64,000 nt of DNA, from positions 2,790,001 to 2,854,000 of the forward strand of contig NZ_CP097218.1 in NCBI RefSeq assembly GCF_023373525.1, read 5' to 3'. The translations under genes and the position numbers were made by a program. This document shows, piece by piece, positions 18,607 to 26,586 of this stretch (positions are counted from its first letter, which is position 1; each line of letters starts with the position of its first letter). The notes under the pieces are model-generated. The model had not been told where the DNA came from, ran no database searches, and saw only the letters and a list, made by a program, of their open reading frames with translations. This stretch comes from Brachybacterium kimchii (GTDB lineage Bacteria; Actinomycetota; Actinomycetes; Actinomycetales; Dermabacteraceae).

Positions 18607-20829
18607 TCAGCGCACCGGGGTGGGCTCGTCGTCTGTCCGGTCCTCGTCGGCCCGGTCCCCGCGCGCCGGATCCCCGTCGGCCGACGGGCCCTCAGGATCC
18701 TCCTCGACCGCCGGGAAGTCCTCGTGCCAGTCGGTGGTGACGGCCGAGGCGAGGGCCCCGTCGACCCCTCCCTGCGAGACGCGCAGGTACTCGAGGTGCG
18801 ACTCGTAGAGGTCCAGGACGTCGGTGATTAGGTGCTCCGAGGAGTAGCCGTACACGTCGTAGCCGCGTGAACCGGTCGCGGTGAAGACCTCGAGCCGGTA
18901 GTAGTCGTCGTCCTCGGGGGCGACGCGCACGGCGAAGGACGGCATGGGCTGGGCGACGGGGTGCACCTGGTAGACGAAGTCGTCGCATCCGGGCAGGCGC
19001 ACGCGCAGCACGAGGCTGGGCACGGGATGGCCCTCGACGTCCTGCCGCTCGACGTCGACCTCGGCGCCGCCCTCGCGCATCTCGGAGGCGACCTCCTGCA
19101 GGGCCGGGGCGACGGTGCGCTCGAGGTAGCGCAGGGTCGCGCCGCGCTGCGGGTAGGACATGGAGCGGCGCAGTCGCGAGCGCCAGGAGTGCTCGGAGGC
19201 GCCGGAGCGGGCCACCAAGGTGGCCCGGAAGCTGTCGACCTGCTGGGTCTCGCTGCGCAGCGCGCGGTACAGGGAGATCATCACCAGGTACAGGACGATC
19301 GAGAAGGGCACGCCGATCACGAGCGTCGCCCCCTGCAGGGTGGTGATCCCGCCAACCAGCAGCATCGCGAGGGTGAGCACGCCGGTGAGGACCGCCCAGA
19401 ACACGCGCAGCCAGGTGGCGCCGTCCTGCTTCGGGTCCTCGATCACGGAGGTGAAGTTCGCGAGGACGAGCGCGCCGGAGTCGGCCGAGGTCACATAGAA
19501 CAGCAGGCCGGTGAGGGTCGCGAGCCCGATGAGCAGCGTCGCGCCCGGGTACTGGGCGAGCAGGTCGTAGAAGGCGCGCTCGGGTGTGGCCATCGCGACC
19601 TGTCCGAAGGCGTCGTCCCCGCCGATCACGAGCTCGAGGGCGCTGTTGCCGAACACCGAGATGAACAGGGCGATGAACAGGAACGGCACCACCAGCACGC
19701 CCAGGACGAACTGGCGGAGCGAGCGGCCGCGGGAGATCCGCGCGAGGAACAGGCCCACGAACGGCGCCCAGGCGATCCACCAGGCCCAGAAGAACAGGGT
19801 CCAGGTGCTCGACCAGGTGTCCGGCTGCTCCCACGCGAAGGTGTCCAGGAGCATGCCCGGGAAGCGCGAGAGGAAGTCGCCGACGTTCATCACGAGGCCC
19901 TCGAGGATGCGGCGCGTGTTCCCGGTGGCGGCGATGTAGACGAGCAGCACGATCGCGAGGATGACGTTGAGCTCGGAGAGCCGGCGGATGCCCTTCTCGA
20001 CGCCGCTCACGGTGGACACGGTCGCCATCAGCACGCTCAGCACGATGAGGCCGATCTGCGCGCCGACGCCCTCGGGTAGTCCGAAGAGCTGGTGCAGGCC
20101 GTAGTTCAGCTGCACCACGCCGATGCCCAGCGAGGTCGCGATCCCGAAGACGGTGCCCAGCACGGCGGCGATGTCGACCGTGTGCCCGGCCCAGCCGTCC
20201 ATGCGCCGGCCGAACAGCGGCGAGAGCAGCGTGCGGATGCTCAGCGGCATGTTGCGCCGGTAGGCGAAGTAGGCGAAGGCCGCGCCCATCAGCGCGTACA
20301 TCGCCCAGCCCACGGGCCCGTAGTGGAAGAGAGTCCAGACGATCGCCTGCCGGGCGGCCTCGATGTTCTGCCCGCCGCCCGTGGGCGGCTCGTAGTACTG
20401 GGAGATCGGCTCGGAGACCGAGAAGAACATGAGGTCGATGCCGATGCCCGCGGCGAACAGCATCGCCGTCCAGGTGAACAGGTTGAACTGGGGCCGGGCG
20501 TGGTCGGGGCCGAGCTTGGTGGCGCCCGTGCGGCCGAGCGCCAGGAAGAGCACGAAGGCGACGACGATGCCCGCGGTGACGATGTAGTACCAGCCCAGGT
20601 TCTGGGAGGTCCAGGTGACGATCGCTCCGATCACCACCCCTGCCTGAGCGGGCGCCAGGATCGCCCAGAGCGCGACCGCGCCGATCAGGGCGGCGGACCC
20701 GATCAGCACGGGCGGGTTCGCGCGGGGTCCGCGCGGGGCCCCCGGTGCCGGGTAGATCGGGGCTGCGGCCGACGGGTCGGGCGTCAGCGCGGCCGTAGTG
20801 GTTGGGGTGCGGTCGGTGCCTGCTGTCAT
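18607..20829 (-). CDS. betT: BCCT-family choline/betaine transporter with long C-terminal domain
   Basis: The start at 20829 (MTAGTDRTP) follows GAGGAGCAG; a longer reading frame upstream has no ribosome site. The 740-residue protein has twelve membrane segments and the BCCT tryptophan motif (WTLFFWAWWIAWAPFVG near 340-358). About 230 C-terminal residues are cytoplasmic, as in the long BetT subgroup, where the tail adjusts activity to osmolarity. It would import choline for the two enzymes downstream, probably driven by a cation gradient. The extreme C-terminus is very acidic. Confidence 0.9.
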   Translation of the reverse strand: MTAGTDRTPTTTAALTPDPSAAAPIYPAPGAPRGPRANPPVLIGSAALIGAVALWAILAPAQAGVVIGAIVTWTSQNLGWYYIVTAGIVVAFVLFLALGRTGATKLGPDHARPQFNLFTWTAMLFAAGIGIDLMFFSVSEPISQYYEPPTGGGQNIEAARQAIVWTLFHYGPVGWAMYALMGAAFAYFAYRRNMPLSIRTLLSPLFGRRMDGWAGHTVDIAAVLGTVFGIATSLGIGVVQLNYGLHQLFGLPEGVGAQIGLIVLSVLMATVSTVSGVEKGIRRLSELNVILAIVLLVYIAATGNTRRILEGLVMNVGDFLSRFPGMLLDTFAWEQPDTWSSTWTLFFWAWWIAWAPFVGLFLARISRGRSLRQFVLGVLVVPFLFIALFISVFGNSALELVIGGDDAFGQVAMATPERAFYDLLAQYPGATLLIGLATLTGLLFYVTSADSGALVLANFTSVIEDPKQDGATWLRVFWAVLTGVLTLAMLLVGGITTLQGATLVIGVPFSIVLYLVMISLYRALRSETQQVDSFRATLVARSGASEHSWRSRLRRSMSYPQRGATLRYLERTVAPALQEVASEMREGGAEVDVERQDVEGHPVPSLVLRVRLPGCDDFVYQVHPVAQPMPSFAVRVAPEDDDYYRLEVFTATGSRGYDVYGYSSEHLITDVLDLYESHLEYLRVSQGGVDGALASAVTTDWHEDFPAVEEDPEGPSADGDPARGDRADEDRTDDEPTPVR

Positions 20830-20911
20830 CTGCTCCTCGTCCTGCTGCGGGCGGTCGCGGATCCCGGCACCAGGACGCCGAGCGCCCAGGGCTCGCCGTC
20901 GATCCTCCAGC

Positions 20912-20971
20912 ACCCTAGACGAGGCATCGGGCGGCAGCAGCGGTCCCCCGCAACCGGCTGACCGGTTGCGG
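20912..20971 (-). promoter_or_regulatory. betT promoter region with an inverted repeat
   Basis: A minus-strand TAGGGT (20912-20917) is a reasonable -10 about 80 bp from the betT start. Just upstream of its -35 region lies a perfect 10-bp inverted repeat, CCGCAACCGG-ctga-CCGGTTGCGG (20948-20971). It is placed for control of the choline operon, though the divergent GH13 gene is only about 145 bp away and could use it instead. Confidence 0.45.
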
Positions 20972-21104
20972 CAGCCCTCGGGACAGACCCTGCCTCACCA
21001 GCGCAGACCCCCGCTTTCCCGGGGTGCTCCGCGAGACGCGCGGAGCGGCCCGAACTCCCGAGAGCGACCCCGCGGATCGGGAGGCACGTCACAGCCCGTG
21101 TCCG

Positions 21105-21110
21105 TACGAT
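21105..21110 (+). promoter_or_regulatory. -10 box of the leaderless GH13 gene
   Basis: TACGAT ends 6 nt before the ATG at 21117; no Shine-Dalgarno sequence is seen. Confidence 0.5.
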
Positions 21111-21116
21111 GGACCG

Positions 21117-22637
21117 ATGGAGACCTCATCCGCCCCTGAGGCCCTGCCCGCTCCCGACTCCGACGCGCCGCGGTGGCAGCACGCGATCTGCTGGCAGGTC
21201 TATCCGCTGGGGTTCTGCGGCGCCCCGCTGCACCGCGAGGACCTGGGAGCCGAGACCTACGGCGAGCGCCATGGCGACAACGTGGTCCATCGGCTGGACC
21301 GCATCGTCGGCTGGCTCGACCACCTGCTCGCGCTCGGCGCGGACGTGCTGATCCTGAACCCGATCTTCGACTCCGCCTCCCACGGCTACGACACCCTCGA
21401 CCATCTGCGCGTGGACCCCCGGCTGGGCGACGAATCGGACCTCGACGCGCTCATCGCGGCATGCCGCGAGCGCGGCATCTCCCTCGTGCTCGACGGCGTC
21501 TTCAACCACGTCTCGCACCTGCACCCGCTGGTGCGGCGGGCGCTGGCCGACGGCCCCGACTCCCCCGCCGGCGCGTGCATCCGCTGGTCCGGTGCGCACC
21601 CGTACGGCTTCGAGGGCAATGAGGACCTCGTCGAGCTGAACCTCGCCGAGCCCGCGGTCCAGGAGCGGATCGCCCAGGTGATGAACCTGTGGCTCGACCG
21701 CGGGATCAGCGGCTGGCGGCTGGACGCCATGTACGCGGCGGGTCCCGAGGCCTGGGCGCCGATCCTGGACGTGGTGCGGGCCGAAAACCCGGAGGCGTGG
21801 ATCCTCGGCGAGGTCATCCACGGCGACTACCGGACCTTCGCCGAGGCCTCCGGTGCGGACTCGATCACCCAGTACGAGCTGTGGAAGGCGATCTGGTCCT
21901 CGATCCGCGAGACGAACCTCTTCGAGCTCGCCCACGCGCTCGGCCGGCACGAGGCGTTCGTGCACGGCGGAGAAGGCGACGGCGGGGGCTCCCCGTTCCT
22001 GCCGCTGACCTTCCTGGGCAACCACGACACCACGCGCATCGCCTCGCAGCTGCCCGATGGCCGCGACCTCGCGGTCGCCGTCACCCTGCTCGCGCTGCTG
22101 CCGGGGATCCCCGCGATCTATGCGGGCGACGAGCTGGGAGCCGTCGGCACCAAGGAGGACCGCGCGGGCGGGGACGACGCCGTGCGCCCGCTGTTCCCCG
22201 CCTCGCCCGACGCCCTGCGCTCCGGCATCGGGCCCGTCGGCACCTGGCACGGCGGGGCTCCCGCGGGCACCTCCCCCTCCCTCGCGCTGCTCTCCCGGCC
22301 CGCCGCGCCGCGCCTCTTCGAGGTGCATCAGCGCCTGCTCGGCCTGCGCCGCCGCGAGGGCTGGCTCTCGACCGCACAGGTCCGCGTGGACGAGGACTCG
22401 CTGACCAACACGTCGGCGCGGATCGTGCTCGAGGCCGCCGGGGGAGGTGCCGCCGACGGATCCGACGCCCTGCGCGAACTCGCGCTCTGGCTCAACCTCG
22501 GCGAGGATCCGCTCGCGCTGCCGGACGAGGGCGAGGTCCTCACTCTCGTCTCGGGCGCCGACATGCTCGACGCCGTCGGCCCTCCGGCGCCCGGCGCCGT
22601 ACCCCCGCACGGTGTCGCCGTGACCCGGCTGATCTGA
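21117..22637 (+). CDS. Alpha-amylase family (GH13) enzyme, cytoplasmic
   Basis: A 506-residue GH13 barrel without signal peptide. The catalytic triad can be read as Asp203 (GWRLDAMYA), Glu232 (WILGEVIHG) and Asp304 (FLGNHDTTR); the first conserved region is LDGVFNHVS. It opens with QHAICWQVYPLGFCGAP, a pattern seen in small amylases of actinobacteria that act on oligosaccharides. Cytoplasmic maltooligosaccharide hydrolysis or transglycosylation is likely. The start is set by the TACGAT box 6 nt before the ATG; an upstream in-frame ATG lies inside the promoter. Confidence 0.85.
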   Translation: METSSAPEALPAPDSDAPRWQHAICWQVYPLGFCGAPLHREDLGAETYGERHGDNVVHRLDRIVGWLDHLLALGADVLILNPIFDSASHGYDTLDHLRVDPRLGDESDLDALIAACRERGISLVLDGVFNHVSHLHPLVRRALADGPDSPAGACIRWSGAHPYGFEGNEDLVELNLAEPAVQERIAQVMNLWLDRGISGWRLDAMYAAGPEAWAPILDVVRAENPEAWILGEVIHGDYRTFAEASGADSITQYELWKAIWSSIRETNLFELAHALGRHEAFVHGGEGDGGGSPFLPLTFLGNHDTTRIASQLPDGRDLAVAVTLLALLPGIPAIYAGDELGAVGTKEDRAGGDDAVRPLFPASPDALRSGIGPVGTWHGGAPAGTSPSLALLSRPAAPRLFEVHQRLLGLRRREGWLSTAQVRVDEDSLTNTSARIVLEAAGGGAADGSDALRELALWLNLGEDPLALPDEGEVLTLVSGADMLDAVGPPAPGAVPPHGVAVTRLI

Positions 22638-22684
22638 GAGAGCCCGTGCGCGGACGCCCCCTGTGATCGTCCAGCGACGGGTCA

Positions 22685-22690
22685 TAGGCT
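22685..22690 (+). promoter_or_regulatory. -10 box of a leaderless small-protein gene
   Basis: TAGGCT followed by 7 nt and then the ATG at 22698, without a Shine-Dalgarno sequence. Confidence 0.5.
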
Positions 22691-22697
22691 CGGCCGC

Positions 22698-23036
22698 ATG
22701 AGCACCTCCACCACGCTGAAGCCCGCCGAGTCCGTCCGCACCGCCCCCGTCGCCGCCGCAGGTCTGCTGGGCGGCTGGATCACGGCGCGGGAGACGGGCA
22801 TCCGTCCGCTGGGCGGAGTCGTCCTCGCAGCCGCCGGGGTCTACGCGGGCCGCACCTGGCTCGCCAAGCGCGGCGTCGGCACCACCGCGGCGCTGAGCGC
22901 GCTGTACGTGCTGGGCTTCGGGCTCTCGCACCCGCTCGCGAAGAAGATCGGTGCCTGGCCGTCGGGGCTGGCCGTCGCCGGCGCGAGCGCAGGCGCCGCG
23001 GCGCTGCTCTCGGACGCCAAGCCCGCGCGGGACTGA
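22698..23036 (+). CDS. Small membrane protein of unknown function
   Basis: I do not recognise this 112-residue protein. It is rich in Ala, Gly and Leu and shows three or four hydrophobic stretches (about 18-28, 37-50, 62-80 and 88-104), so it is likely an integral membrane protein with a charged C-terminus. It follows the GH13 gene by 60 bp but has its own leaderless-type promoter. No cysteine or metal-binding motif was seen. Strict codon bias supports it being real. Confidence 0.65.
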   Translation: MSTSTTLKPAESVRTAPVAAAGLLGGWITARETGIRPLGGVVLAAAGVYAGRTWLAKRGVGTTAALSALYVLGFGLSHPLAKKIGAWPSGLAVAGASAGAAALLSDAKPARD

Positions 23037-23076
23037 CAACGTCGTCCCCGGGCGGAGCACCCGGTTCCGACCCCCT

Positions 23077-23153
23077 GGATCCTTCCACACGAAGGGTCCT
23101 TACGGAAGGCTGTAGATTATCCTTCCGTAAGGAGCGGGCGGACGGAAGGATCC
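23077..23153. promoter_or_regulatory. Nested dyads around the fic promoter
   Basis: Perfect 12-bp arms CCTTACGGAAGG (23098-23109) and CCTTCCGTAAGG (23121-23132) flank a -10 box TAGATT (23113-23118). An outer pair, GGATCCTTCC (23077-23086) and GGAAGGATCC (23144-23153), encloses it; the right outer copy is also the ribosome site of the Fic gene. A third dyad, GGATCCTTC-cacac-GAAGGGTCC (23077-23099), has one mismatch. The layout suggests repression by a dimeric DNA-binding protein, perhaps the Fic protein itself. Confidence 0.7.
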
Positions 23154-23157
23154 GGCG

Positions 23158-24369
23158 ATGACCCCGGACGACAGCGAGTACGCGGGATCCGCATGGCCGC
23201 GCACGACGACCGAGGAGCGGGAATGGACTCCGTCTGAGCGCATGCTCGCGACGCTCGACGCGTTCGAGCGCCACCGCATCTCACGTCCCTACCGAGCAGT
23301 GCTCGCACCGGAGATCGCCACGGCGACTCCTCATCTTCCGGGCGCTCTGCTCGTGAGGGTCATGGAGGCCTCCGAGGACATCAGCCGATTCGACGAGCAG
23401 ATGACCACGCGGCCGCTCCCCATGCCCGCGGTCCTCCTGCGCTCCGAGTCCGCGTCGAGCTCGCAGATCGAGCACCTCTCCACGAGCGCGCGGCAACTCG
23501 CCTTCGCCTCCCTGGGACTCAGCGATCGGGAGAACGCTCAGCTCGTCGCCGCGAACGTGGAGGCGATGAGCAATGCACTCTCCGCCGACGGGCCGGTCGA
23601 CGCCGCCCTCATCCTGCAGGTCCATGAGGCACTGCTGGGGGAATCCCAGAGCGACATCGTCGGCCGGTTCCGCGACCAGCAGGTGTGGATCGGAGGCCGC
23701 TCGACGAGTCCGCACCGCGCCGACTTCGTCGCTCCGCACCATGAACGGGTCTCGGCCGCCATCGACGACCTGTCGGCGTTCGCTGCGAGGACCGACCTCC
23801 CCCCGCTCGTGCAGACCGCGCTCGCTCACGCGCAGTTCGAGACGATCCACCCCTTCGAGGACGGCAATGGGCGCACGGGCCGAGTGCTCGCCCAGCTCGT
23901 CCTGCGACGGCGCGGCCTCGCCCGACACACGACTCTGCCCATCTCCTCGGGCCTGCTCCAGAACACCGACGCCTACTTCTCTGCGCTCACCGCCTATCGC
24001 GACGGCGATCCTGCACCGATCGTGGAGCAGATGTCCCAGGCGGCGCACCTCGCGACGGAGAGCGGGCGGATGCTCGATCACGAGCTGCGCGGGCTCAGGG
24101 ACCGATGGACCGAACTCATCCGGGCTCGCACGGACTCGACGGCTTGGAGACTCGCCGATCTGCTCTTCGCACAGCCGGTGGTCAATGCTGCATGGGCGGC
24201 TCGGCAGCTGGAAGTCACCGATCGCTCTGCCCGCACCGCGCTCGGAGTGCTCGAGGAGGCCGGGGTGGTCAGCGAGACCACGGCCGCCCGCCGCAACCGC
24301 GTGTGGCAGGCGAAGCAGGTGCTCGACCTGCTCGACGACCACGCGTCCCGGCTCGGTCGGCGCGCGTAA
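23158..24369 (+). CDS. Fic-domain protein with C-terminal winged helix
   Basis: A 403-residue protein. The N-terminal Fic_N region (about 40-110) includes SSSQIEHL near 100-107, similar in place to the inhibitory helix of class II Fic proteins, though the residue after the glutamate is His rather than the usual Gly/Asn. The Fic core carries the full active site HPFEDGNGRTGR at 231-242 (His231), needed for transfer of AMP or a similar group onto protein hydroxyls. Residues about 335-403 form a winged helix (AARQLEVTDRSARTALGVLE). Elaborate dyads surround its promoter, so autoregulation is probable. It stands alone, with no antitoxin-like neighbour. Target unknown. Confidence 0.88.
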   Translation: MTPDDSEYAGSAWPRTTTEEREWTPSERMLATLDAFERHRISRPYRAVLAPEIATATPHLPGALLVRVMEASEDISRFDEQMTTRPLPMPAVLLRSESASSSQIEHLSTSARQLAFASLGLSDRENAQLVAANVEAMSNALSADGPVDAALILQVHEALLGESQSDIVGRFRDQQVWIGGRSTSPHRADFVAPHHERVSAAIDDLSAFAARTDLPPLVQTALAHAQFETIHPFEDGNGRTGRVLAQLVLRRRGLARHTTLPISSGLLQNTDAYFSALTAYRDGDPAPIVEQMSQAAHLATESGRMLDHELRGLRDRWTELIRARTDSTAWRLADLLFAQPVVNAAWAARQLEVTDRSARTALGVLEEAGVVSETTAARRNRVWQAKQVLDLLDDHASRLGRRA

Positions 24370-24744
24370 CCCAGCTGACGCCACCTGCCCGCCCCTCCGG
24401 TCGCAGCATGTCGACCGGGCACCGGTCCATCCGGCAACCCGTCGGCTCGAACAGATGGGACGCCGCAGCGACCACGCCCCGGATGCCCCTGGATTCCCAC
24501 GTGATCGTTGACTAGGCTAAAGGGCCGGTCCTCGCGGACCGGCCGGCCCGTCGTCCATGAGACCCACGGCGCGCATCGCCCCGCACGCACTCATCACCCG
24601 ACCCTTCTCAGCCCGGTGCCCCGACCCCTTGGAGCATCCGGGCTGGACCGTCCTCCCCGCCCGCTCCGCACGTCCGGCAGGCCCCGCCTGCGCCGCCCGC
24701 TCCGCACTCCCCCGCCCACCACCCCAGCGAGGTGCCGCCTCTTC
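24370..24744 (+). other. 375-bp region: promoter, hairpin and GC-rich leader
   Basis: The first 140 bp after the Fic stop hold nothing I can assign. A TAGGCT -10 (24513-24518) then starts a leader of about 220 nt before the ABC exporter. The leader opens with a perfect hairpin and includes a possible 63-codon upstream frame, listed separately. The remaining sequence is C-rich without recognisable riboswitch features. Confidence 0.5.
24513..24544 (+). promoter_or_regulatory. Promoter and 5' hairpin of the ABC exporter operon
   Basis: TAGGCT at 24513-24518 is a good -10. The predicted start (about 24525) falls in the left arm of a perfect 9-bp hairpin GGCCGGTCC-tcgc-GGACCGGCC (24523-24544), so the mRNA would begin with a stable stem or, read as DNA, the promoter would overlap an operator. 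Confidence 0.5.
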
Positions 24745-24748
24745 ATGA
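24557..24748 (+). CDS. Possible 63-codon leader ORF before the ABC exporter
   Basis: An ATG at 24557 opens a 63-codon frame rich in Pro, Ala and Arg whose TGA overlaps the exporter ATG as ATGA. There is no Shine-Dalgarno sequence and the composition could arise by chance in GC-rich DNA, but the 4-nt overlap is the same coupling used by real operon genes here. Low confidence as a protein; possible role in coupled translation. Confidence 0.2.
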   Translation: MRPTARIAPHALITRPFSARCPDPLEHPGWTVLPARSARPAGPACAARSALPRPPPQRGAASS

Positions 24749-26586
24749 TCGCGTCCATGGGCCGTCTCTGGCAGACGGTCCGACCCATCCGCTTCCGCCT
24801 CTTCCTCGGACTCCTCAGTGCGCTCGTCGCCTCCACGAGCGCCCTGCTCATCCCGCAGGTCCTCGAATGGATCATCAACCGCCTGGACGCCGAGCCGACC
24901 GCCGCCGCGGTGTGGACCGGCGGGGCGATGGTGATGGGCATCGGCCTGCTCGAGGCCTCCCTCATCTGGCTGCGACGCATGTTCGCCGTCTCGCCCTCGA
25001 CCACGGTCGAGAAGGAGATGCGCGTCAGTTTCTACCGCAAGGTGATCCACCTGCCCGTCGCGTTCCACGACGCCTGGGGGTCCGGCCAGCTGCTCTCGCG
25101 CATGATGAGCGACATCAGCCTGATCCGCCGCTGGGTCGCCTTCGGCATGATCATGATCGTCACCGACGTGGTCACGATCATCGTCGGCATGGTGCTGCTG
25201 TTCCGCTCGAGCTCGCTGCTCGCGCTGATCTTCGTGTGCGCGGCGGTGCCGGTGTGCATCCTCGCCTTCCGCTTCAACCAGCGCTTCGCCTACCTCTCAC
25301 GCCTCTCGCAGGACCAGAACGGCGACCTCGCCACCACCATCGAGCAGTCCGTGCAGGGCATCCGCGTGCTCAAGGCCTTCGGTCGCGGCCCGACGGCCCT
25401 CGAGGGCTTCACCGAGCAGGCCGACGAGCTGCGCCGCACCGAGGTGAAGATGGCGACGGCCATGGCCACCTTCAACATGTTCATGTTCATGCTCCCCGAG
25501 ATCGCCCTCGGCCTCGCGCTGCTGCTGGGGCTGTACGAGACCTCGCAGGACCACATGAACACCGGTCAGATGGCCTCGTACTTCGCGACCGCGACGATGG
25601 TCATCGGCCCCGTCCGGATGCTCGGCAACCACCTGGGGCAGGCGATCAACACGAACACGGCACTCGACCGCCACTTCGAGGTCATGGACCTGTCCAACGA
25701 CATCACCTCGCCCGAGAGCGCGGACGAGCCCGCACCCGCAGGCTCCCGCGGCGACGTGCGCCTGACCGGCGTCCACTTCCGCTACGCCGACGCCCCCGCG
25801 CGCATCCCCGACGTCATCGACGGCGCCGACCTGCACATCCGCCCCGGCGAGACGATGGCGCTGGTGGGCGTCACCGGCAGCGGCAAGTCCACGCTGCTGC
25901 AGCTGATCCCGCGCCTCTACGACGTCACCGGTGGCCGCATCACGATCGACGGGATCGACGTGCGCGACATGGACCTCGTGGACCTGCGCTCGCTCACGGC
26001 CGTCGCCTTCGAGGACGCGACGCTGTTCTCCGACACCGTGCGCGGCAACGTCATGCTCGGGGCCGACGAGGCCCTCACCCCCGAGCAGTCCGAGGAGCTG
26101 CTGCACCTGGCGCTGCGCACGGCCGACGCGGGCTTCGCCCTCGACCTGCCCGACGGCCTGGACACCCGCATCGGCGAGGAGGGCATGAGCCTCTCCGGCG
26201 GTCAGCGCCAGCGCCTGGCGCTCGCCCGCGCGATCGCGGCGCGGCCCGCCGTCCTGCTGCTCGACGACCCGCTGTCGGCCCTGGACACCAAGACGGAGGA
26301 GCGCGTGACCGACCGTCTGCGCGAGGTGCTCGAGGGCACCACCACGCTGATCGTCGCCCACCGCACCTCCACGGTCGCCCTCGCCGATCGCGTCGCCCTC
26401 ATCGACCACGGGGAGATCGTCGCGGTGGGCACCCACACCGACCTCATGCGCAGCTCCGCCCGCTACCGGTACGTGATCGCGAACCAGGAGGAGGAGGCCC
26501 GCAGCAACCAGGACATCGAGACCCTCACCGGGGAGCTCGATCTGCGGGAGGTCCAGGAGACCGCAGGGAAGGAGGGAGAGCGATGA
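24745..26586 (+). CDS. Heterodimeric ABC exporter, subunit with degenerate Walker B
   Basis: A 613-residue ABC exporter half: six membrane helices (about 15-305) then the ATPase with Walker A GVTGSGKST (from 375) and signature LSGGQRQRL (near 482). After Walker B the catalytic glutamate is replaced by aspartate: VLLLDDPLSAL with Asp507-Asp508. This is the mark of the non-catalytic subunit in heterodimeric exporters such as TM287/288 and BmrCD. ATG 24745 is used because it overlaps the leader frame; ATG 24757 is an alternative. It is coupled to the next gene by ATGA. The pair probably exports drugs, lipids or peptides. Confidence 0.87.
   Translation: MIASMGRLWQTVRPIRFRLFLGLLSALVASTSALLIPQVLEWIINRLDAEPTAAAVWTGGAMVMGIGLLEASLIWLRRMFAVSPSTTVEKEMRVSFYRKVIHLPVAFHDAWGSGQLLSRMMSDISLIRRWVAFGMIMIVTDVVTIIVGMVLLFRSSSLLALIFVCAAVPVCILAFRFNQRFAYLSRLSQDQNGDLATTIEQSVQGIRVLKAFGRGPTALEGFTEQADELRRTEVKMATAMATFNMFMFMLPEIALGLALLLGLYETSQDHMNTGQMASYFATATMVIGPVRMLGNHLGQAINTNTALDRHFEVMDLSNDITSPESADEPAPAGSRGDVRLTGVHFRYADAPARIPDVIDGADLHIRPGETMALVGVTGSGKSTLLQLIPRLYDVTGGRITIDGIDVRDMDLVDLRSLTAVAFEDATLFSDTVRGNVMLGADEALTPEQSEELLHLALRTADAGFALDLPDGLDTRIGEEGMSLSGGQRQRLALARAIAARPAVLLLDDPLSALDTKTEERVTDRLREVLEGTTTLIVAHRTSTVALADRVALIDHGEIVAVGTHTDLMRSSARYRYVIANQEEEARSNQDIETLTGELDLREVQETAGKEGER

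Noticed and set aside
15929..18808. A 959-codon open frame on the plus strand opposite betA and betB
   Set aside because: It is the mirror of two strongly supported genes and arises from GC-biased third positions; its sequence is low-complexity Val/Gly/Ala/Arg without domains.
24519..24744. Riboswitch in the ABC exporter leader
   Set aside because: Apart from one simple hairpin I found no conserved riboswitch core or multi-stem junction.
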